NCBI GenBank assembly: GCA_946185175.1
Contig: CAMHIH010000019.1
Location: 1 to 11,060 of the forward strand
From: an uncultured Candidatus Saccharibacteria bacterium
GTDB lineage: Bacteria; Patescibacteriota; Saccharimonadia; Saccharimonadales; Saccharimonadaceae
Reading direction: 5' to 3'
DNA length: 11,060 nucleotides
Below, piece by piece: positions 7,987 to 11,060 of the stretch (within the stretch, counting starts at the first letter, position 1; each line of letters opens with the position of its first letter). The position numbers and the translations under genes are program-made. The notes under the pieces are model-generated. The model had not been told where the DNA came from, made no database searches, and was given only the letters and a program-made list of their open reading frames with translations.

Positions 7987-7994
7987 ATGACTAT

Positions 7995-8025
7995 ATTTTA
8001 GCACACCCCTTAAAAGATATGTTAA
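7995..8025 (-). promoter_or_regulatory. Promoter of tRNA-Leu
   Basis: On the - strand TTAACA (8025-8020) is followed by a 19-nt spacer and TGC-TAAAAT, an extended -10 (8003-7995). It ends 8 nt before the tRNA 5' end, so the primary transcript would begin at or next to the mature end. Confidence 0.6.
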
Positions 8026-8032
8026 AAGGGCC

Positions 8033-8060
8033 ACCACCCCAGTCCGAAAACTGGTTTGGT
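8033..8060 (-). terminator. Imperfect hairpin downstream of the small membrane protein
   Basis: The stem is ACCA/TGGT (4 bp), a 2x2 internal mismatch, then CCAGT/ACTGG (5 bp), around a 6-nt loop. On the - strand CCCTTTTAA follows, about 6 nt after the hairpin. It could be a weak terminator between the membrane-protein gene and tRNA-Leu, but the T run is short and displaced. Confidence 0.35.
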
Positions 8061-8081
8061 GACCCTGCGGAAAAAGGGATG

Positions 8082-8432
8082 TTACTGCGGTGCGATATAC
8101 TTGATATCCTGAAGGATTCCACCTTCCACCACATAGGCGTGGCCGTTCTTGGTGAAACTGCCTGTATGGGCCGTATCGTCAAGATTCACGACTTTCGTGC
8201 GGCCGGTTTCCTCGTCCATGATGGTCAGCGTCGACTCGCCCACATATACCACCTCATAAGTGGAGACTTTGGTTGGCATCAGAACCGATAAAGTCATAAT
8301 GGCGGCGAGCACGATGGCTACCACGAACCCAGTGGTTGTCAGCGCGGGCTTCTCTTTCTTCCTGCCGTAGCTGAAAAGGATAATCGCAAGTACAATCGCG
8401 ATGCAGCAACCGATAACAAGAACAATACTCAT
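8082..8432 (-). CDS. Small two-helix membrane protein of unknown function
   Basis: 116 aa. A hydrophobic helix at residues 2-21 (SIVLVIGCCIAIVLAIILFS) is followed by a basic loop (YGRKKEKP, residues 22-29). A second helix covers about 33-52 (TGFVVAIVLAAIMTLSVLMP). The soluble C-terminal domain of about 60 residues is beta-rich ('YEVVYVGESTLTIMDE', 'GHAYVVEGGILQDIKYI'). The basic loop suggests both ends face outwards, with the small domain outside the membrane. The start is fixed by a strong Shine-Dalgarno AAAGGAGG (8448-8441) 8 nt upstream. My count gives about 51% G+C. It has its own promoter and a leader hairpin, and lies 95 nt before tRNA-Leu on the same strand. I recognise no family. Confidence 0.75.
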   Translation of the reverse strand: MSIVLVIGCCIAIVLAIILFSYGRKKEKPALTTTGFVVAIVLAAIMTLSVLMPTKVSTYEVVYVGESTLTIMDEETGRTKVVNLDDTAHTGSFTKNGHAYVVEGGILQDIKYIAPQ

Positions 8433-8440
8433 TTCAAAGC

Positions 8441-8448
8441 CCTCCTTT
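8441..8448 (-). promoter_or_regulatory. Strong Shine-Dalgarno of the small membrane protein
   Basis: AAAGGAGG read on the - strand, 8 nt before the ATG at 8432. It is the longest anti-16S match in the window and contrasts with the leaderless or SD-poor starts of several neighbours. Confidence 0.8.
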
Positions 8449-8458
8449 CGTATAATTA

Positions 8459-8475
8459 ACCCCAGGGATTGGGGT
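8459..8475 (-). promoter_or_regulatory. Hairpin in the 5' leader of the small membrane protein
   Basis: A perfect 6-bp stem ACCCCA/TGGGGT with a 5-nt loop lies within the predicted 66-nt leader, 10 nt before the Shine-Dalgarno. It could affect translation or mRNA stability; no riboswitch class is recognised. Confidence 0.4.
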
Positions 8476-8504
8476 CGACACGAGCAGAAATGTGTATCAT
8501 ATCC

Positions 8505-8533
8505 ATTATATCACAAAACGCCAGAAAATGCAA
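8505..8533 (-). promoter_or_regulatory. Promoter of the small membrane protein
   Basis: On the - strand a perfect extended -10 TGA-TATAAT (8513-8505) has a weak -35 TTGCAT (8533-8528) 17 nt upstream. The predicted start near 8498 gives a leader of about 66 nt. It is back-to-back with the RNase HI promoter. Confidence 0.6.
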
Positions 8534-8545
8534 GTTCATATCTTG

Positions 8546-8554
8546 TGCTATACT
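8546..8554 (+). promoter_or_regulatory. Extended -10 promoter of the RNase HI-CYTH operon
   Basis: TGC-TATACT (8546-8554) is an extended -10 with no convincing -35. Transcription would start around 8560-8561, only 3-4 nt before the ATG at 8564, so the message is effectively leaderless. Confidence 0.6.
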
Positions 8555-8563
8555 GAAATTAAT

Positions 8564-8980
8564 ATGGCTACATTCTATACTGACGGCAGCGCAAATCCTA
8601 ATCCGGGGCCAGGCGGTTATGCTGTAATATGCGATGGCAATCCAGTGGCTCTTGGCAGGGAAGCGGATTCAACTAATATTCGCATGGAGGCGAAAGCTTT
8701 AATTGCGGCCTATGAGCTAGCGGGGGCTGGCGATGAAATCCTTACCGATAGCGAATTTTGGGTAAATGTGGTAACTAAATGGGCGCCAGGCTGGAAGGCG
8801 AATGGTTGGACTAAGAAAAGTGGCGCAATTAAGAACCTCGAGTTGGTTCAGGAACTTTATGCGGCCTACCTAGCAAAGCCGGAAGTAAAACTAACTTGGA
8901 CGCGCGGCCATGCTGGCACGGATGGCAATGAATTAGCAGACGAGTGGGCAAACAAAGCACGCAAAGGAGCAACTCTATGA
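8564..8980 (+). CDS. rnhA: Ribonuclease HI
   Basis: The 138-aa protein cuts the RNA strand of RNA-DNA hybrids in the cytoplasm (Okazaki primers, R-loops). The four carboxylates are present: D7 in 'FYTDGSA', E42 in 'RMEAKAL', D62 in 'LTDSEFW' and D126 in 'GNELADEWA'. H116 is in 'TRGHAG'. 'GSANPNPGPGGYA' is the usual glycine-rich loop after the first Asp, and 'WKANGWTKKSGAIKN' resembles the basic handle segment of E. coli RNase HI. Length is near the usual 150 aa. The start at 8564 is chosen because the family begins at MATFYTDG and the extended -10 lies just upstream. The longer frame from 8492 would add 24 non-homologous residues across that promoter. The TGA stop overlaps the next start (ATGA), indicating a two-gene operon. 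Confidence 0.95.
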   Translation: MATFYTDGSANPNPGPGGYAVICDGNPVALGREADSTNIRMEAKALIAAYELAGAGDEILTDSEFWVNVVTKWAPGWKANGWTKKSGAIKNLELVQELYAAYLAKPEVKLTWTRGHAGTDGNELADEWANKARKGATL

Positions 8981-9543
8981 AACGATCAATCGTTAAAATG
9001 AAATTAAATAGTCGGTCCGACTTTATTGCCACGCTCGGCGAGATTAACCTTGAATTCAGTGAACCATATTGGCAGCATGATCGTATTTTTGTGCCGCGTA
9101 ACTTTAATCGAGACAAGTCTATGCCACGCCTGTCTTTACGCACGATAGTCAAAAACCCCGAGAAAGACGCCACTTACGCCTTAGTGTTGCGCCGTCACTA
9201 CGAAGATAAGAAGCTTGATATCGTTAATGCGACGCCAGTCAAGGACTATACCGAGGCGGCGCATATCTTACATCAATTGGGCTTCGAAATGAAATATGAA
9301 GTTAGCCGCCATCGTCAGGAATTGAATATGGGCAATAGTATCAAGATTACTATCGATAAAATCGATAATCTGCCAGGATATTATTCTAAAATCGAGTCAG
9401 ACCTCAGCGAAGAGGATGACACAATTGCCGCGTACAACGATTTAGTTGAAACATTTAAAGTTCTTAAAGTTCGCGGCAATCCAGTGCCGATGACCTATGG
9501 CGAGCTAGTTGAGTCGTCTACGCACGACACGATTGCCGGCTAG
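8977..9543 (+). CDS. CYTH-domain protein, divergent (CyaB/triphosphate-tunnel type)
   Basis: 188 aa. CYTH proteins form a beta-barrel tunnel that binds triphosphates or other organic phosphates with metal ions. CYTH-like signs are 'WQHDRIFVP' (residues 32-40, usual DxYF position), 'RLSLRTI' (51-57), 'ALVLRRHYEDKK' (68-79), 'HILHQLGFEMKYEVSRHRQEL' split about 97-115, and 'IKITIDKIDNLPGYYSKIE' (122-140), which corresponds to the class's D-x-v-x-x-LG-x-f-x-E-I-E strand. The N-terminal ExExK motif is not intact (SIVKMKL), and the last motif reads K-I-E instead of E-I-E, so activity may be lost or changed. The start at 8977 has AAGGAG (8964-8969) 7 nt upstream and shares ATGA with the RNase HI stop. 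A C-terminal extension (141-188) has no recognised function. Confidence 0.6.
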   Translation: MKRSIVKMKLNSRSDFIATLGEINLEFSEPYWQHDRIFVPRNFNRDKSMPRLSLRTIVKNPEKDATYALVLRRHYEDKKLDIVNATPVKDYTEAAHILHQLGFEMKYEVSRHRQELNMGNSIKITIDKIDNLPGYYSKIESDLSEEDDTIAAYNDLVETFKVLKVRGNPVPMTYGELVESSTHDTIAG

Positions 9544-9559
9544 ATGCTCGAGAAAACAG

Positions 9560-9587
9560 AAAATCTCCCGCGTAACGGGAGATTTTT
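9560..9587. terminator. Bidirectional intrinsic terminator between the CYTH gene and rpsT
   Basis: A perfect 11-bp stem AAAATCTCCCG/CGGGAGATTTT has a 5-nt loop CGTAA and a T run on both strands. It serves the converging CYTH (+) and rpsT (-) genes. Confidence 0.9.
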
Positions 9588-9600
9588 AAAATGCTTATTT

Positions 9601-10020
9601 CTATTTTTCAGCGGCCTTTTTAGTTGTAGTCTTTTTGGCGGCTGGTTTCTTAGCCGTTGTCGCCTTCTTTGTGGCCGTAGTCTTTGTGGCTGCTGGCTTC
9701 TTGGCGACAGCCTTCTTTGGCGCTTCGGCTTTCTTTGCTTGAGCAGCTTTTTTTGCGGCTACCTTTTTCTCGGTCTTTACGTTTGCGGCCTTAGCGATCT
9801 TCACGAGATTAGCTTTACGGCGGCTAGCGGTATTTTTCTTGATTAAGCCTTTCTTGGCGGCTTTGTCGTATTCGCTTTGAACAATTGCCATCTTCTCGGC
9901 AGTTGGGTTCTTGCGGAAATCTTTAAGAGCGTTGCGAATCGTTTTCTTGATTGCCTCGTTCTTGCTTTTGCGTTTGATGGACTGGCGCGCAGCCTTCTTC
10001 GCAGATTTAATAATCGGCAT
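9601..10020 (-). CDS. rpsT: 30S ribosomal protein bS20 with long Lys/Ala-rich C-terminal tail
   Basis: 139 aa. bS20 is a helical primary binder of 16S rRNA in 30S assembly. The core (1-79) has the family features: 'MPIIKSAKKAARQ', 'RKSKNEAIKKTIRNALKDF', and 'KAAKKGLIKKNTASRRKANL'. The usual protein is about 85-90 residues and ends soon after this. Here a further 60 residues (80-139) contain 21 Lys, 18 Ala, 10 Thr and 3 Pro, with repeated AKKP/KKA units like histone H1 C-terminal tails. The tail is likely disordered and nucleic-acid binding. The start at 10020 lies 40 nt after the predicted transcription start; the Shine-Dalgarno-like AAGGA is 15-19 nt upstream, farther than usual. Divergent from the DHH-like gene. 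Confidence 0.95.
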   Translation of the reverse strand: MPIIKSAKKAARQSIKRKSKNEAIKKTIRNALKDFRKNPTAEKMAIVQSEYDKAAKKGLIKKNTASRRKANLVKIAKAANVKTEKKVAAKKAAQAKKAEAPKKAVAKKPAATKTTATKKATTAKKPAAKKTTTKKAAEK

Positions 10021-10066
10021 TCTTTTACTCTGTTTCCTTAAAAATTATTATTTCGATTAATTACAG

Positions 10067-10095
10067 ATTATACAGTAAAACTTGCTCGGTGTAAA
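10067..10095 (-). promoter_or_regulatory. Promoter of rpsT
   Basis: On the - strand TTTACA (10095-10090, 5 of 6), a 17-nt spacer and perfect TATAAT (10072-10067) form a strong promoter. The expected start near 10060 gives a leader of about 40 nt, AT-rich. Confidence 0.75.
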
Positions 10096-10115
10096 GAGTA
10101 GAGATGTTTTAACTC

Positions 10116-10144
10116 TTGCAATCTCGAAAAACTTATGCTAATCT
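10116..10144 (+). promoter_or_regulatory. Possible promoter of the DHH-like gene
   Basis: TTGCAA (10116-10121), a 17-nt spacer and TGC-TAATCT (extended -10, hexamer 10139-10144). The -10 is weak apart from the TG. The overlapping TATAAC (10144-10149) is an alternative -10. Both leave an A-rich leader of about 30-36 nt without a Shine-Dalgarno. Confidence 0.4.
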
Positions 10145-10186
10145 ATAACTAGATAAGGTCAAAAAATAAACAGAAAAACAAAAAAT

Positions 10187-11060
10187 ATGGCAGATACAAA
10201 ACCAGTAAAAAAGAGTGTAGATGTCATTTCGCAGGTCGCCGAAAGGATTGATTCCTGTGACAATGTCTTAGTGGCTCTATCGAAGGATCCGAGCGTCGAT
10301 GAGCTTTCTGCTGCACTTGGTCTAACATTTATTCTCGATAAACTCGGTAAACATGCAACCGCTATCTTTTCGGGCGCTGTTCCTAATGCGATTGAATTCT
10401 TGGAACCAGAGAAAACCTTCGAAACGAACACTAATAGCCTCCAGGATTTTATTATTGCTCTAGATAAAGATAAAGCCGATCATCTCCGCTATAAAATCGA
10501 GGGCGACTATGTCAAGGTGTTTATTACGCCATATAAGACCACCATTGACGAAAGTGATATGGAGTTTAGCCATGGCGATTATAATGTTGACCTCGTAATT
10601 GCGATAAATGTCGAGAGTGCCTCCGATCTTGATGGCGCCTTGACGGAATACGGTCGCATCATGCATGATGCCAGCTCGATTAACATCCACGCCGGTGAGC
10701 CAGGCCGGTTTGGTGACCTTGAGTGGGGGGATCCAAAAGCCTCTTCTGTTTCTGAGATGATTTGTAATCTCGTTGACCAATTGACGATTCCAAAAGAAAA
10801 GTCTATCTTTGACAAATCTATTGCCACAGCTTTGTTGGCCGGTATCGTTGCTGCCACGAACCGCTTCTCTAATGAACACACGAGCGCCGAGACAATGGCC
10901 GTCGCTAGTCGCTTAATGACGGCCGGCGCCGATCAGCAACTTATTTCTTCGAGTATTCCAGTCGACATTCTCACTACAGACGTTGTTGATGCCTCAACGG
11001 AAGCAAAGCCAGAAGAGGATGCGACGAATTTTGAAGTTCCAAATGAGGGCGAAGTCCAGC
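10187..11060 (+). CDS. DHH-superfamily-like protein with degenerate active site, 3'-truncated
   Basis: Open to the window end; at least 291 residues. The fold resembles NrnA/DHH phosphoesterases. 'NVLVALSKDPSVDELSAALGL' (residues 26-46, given in part) is the first-motif region; the 'HxxPDxD' metal ligands are reduced to D38. At 135-141 'DLVIAIN' has Asn where the family has Asp. At 165-170 'INIHAG' replaces the I-D-H-H signature, followed by the normal 'GRFGDLEW...SSVSEMI' continuation. 'IATALLAGIVAATNRFS' (212-228) is the usual helical linker. Three of the metal-binding motifs are therefore lost, so it is probably not a phosphoesterase. After residue about 262 it turns into an acidic Glu/Asp/Pro-rich linker. 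No membrane segment is visible. Confidence 0.7.
   Translation, partial: MADTKPVKKSVDVISQVAERIDSCDNVLVALSKDPSVDELSAALGLTFILDKLGKHATAIFSGAVPNAIEFLEPEKTFETNTNSLQDFIIALDKDKADHLRYKIEGDYVKVFITPYKTTIDESDMEFSHGDYNVDLVIAINVESASDLDGALTEYGRIMHDASSINIHAGEPGRFGDLEWGDPKASSVSEMICNLVDQLTIPKEKSIFDKSIATALLAGIVAATNRFSNEHTSAETMAVASRLMTAGADQQLISSSIPVDILTTDVVDASTEAKPEEDATNFEVPNEGEVQ

Noticed and set aside
7568..7990. 140-aa + frame running across the end of the PilX-like gene, the terminator and the tRNA
   Set aside because: It reads through a strong terminator and the antisense of tRNA-Leu; its C-terminal residues are just the translated tRNA complement.
8978..8980. Recoding of UGA as glycine, as in some CPR lineages
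   Set aside because: UGA ends a complete RNase HI with the normal ATGA overlap, and no other gene has an in-frame UGA.
9544..9846. 100-aa hydrophobic Cys/Leu-rich frame on the + strand opposite rpsT
   Set aside because: It is the complement of the Lys/Ala-rich S20 tail; its hydrophobic look results from that composition, and it crosses the terminator.
1..11060. CRISPR array, insertion sequence, prophage or toxin-antitoxin module
   Set aside because: No regularly spaced repeats, transposase, integrase or terminal inverted repeats were seen; the repeats present are intragenic or terminator stems.

Overview
The window most likely comes from a Candidatus Saccharibacteria (TM7) or related Patescibacteria/CPR genome. 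This rests on family resemblance, not on a search. The pointers are a very large secreted Asn/Ser/Thr/Tyr-rich surface protein with a 'YLW...ELPTRY'-type C-terminus, a cluster of divergent minor pilins including one of the CPR-style PilX type, and a DHH-fold protein that has lost its catalytic motif. Genes end with TAA, TAG and TGA, and the TGA closing the RNase H gene overlaps the next start codon. UGA is therefore a stop, which excludes the UGA-glycine code of Gracilibacteria and Absconditabacteria.

Left half (1-7867), all on the + strand: a pilus/surface module. A 5'-truncated giant exported protein (2-3541) carries three tandem extracellular repeats, a further immunoglobulin-like segment and a conserved C-terminal module. 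A strong hairpin (3550-3578) separates it from four pilin-like genes (3616-4584, 4575-5459, 5459-6355, 6385-7827). The first three of these overlap at their ends and the fourth follows after 29 nt. Each has a class III (prepilin peptidase) leader or, in the fourth, a PilX-like N-terminus. A promoter lies right against the first pilin start, so its mRNA would be nearly leaderless. The inferred role is a type IV pilus or pseudopilus with minor pilins at the tip, the giant protein being a candidate adhesin. In host-dependent CPR cells this is a plausible attachment apparatus. A strong bidirectional terminator closes the block.

Middle (7868-8563), - strand: tRNA-Leu(CAG) with encoded CCA and its own extended -10 promoter, preceded by a small two-helix membrane protein of unknown function with an unusually strong Shine-Dalgarno and a hairpin in its leader.

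Right part (8546-11060): a leaderless RNase HI gene overlaps (ATGA) a divergent CYTH-domain gene. A bidirectional terminator follows, with nearly the same sequence as the one at 7835-7867. Next comes rpsT (bS20) on the - strand with a 60-residue histone-H1-like Lys/Ala tail. Divergent from rpsT is a DHH-superfamily protein with degenerate active-site motifs, cut by the window end. No mobile element, CRISPR array or rRNA was seen, and no stretch over 300 bases lacks a gene, RNA or regulatory site.
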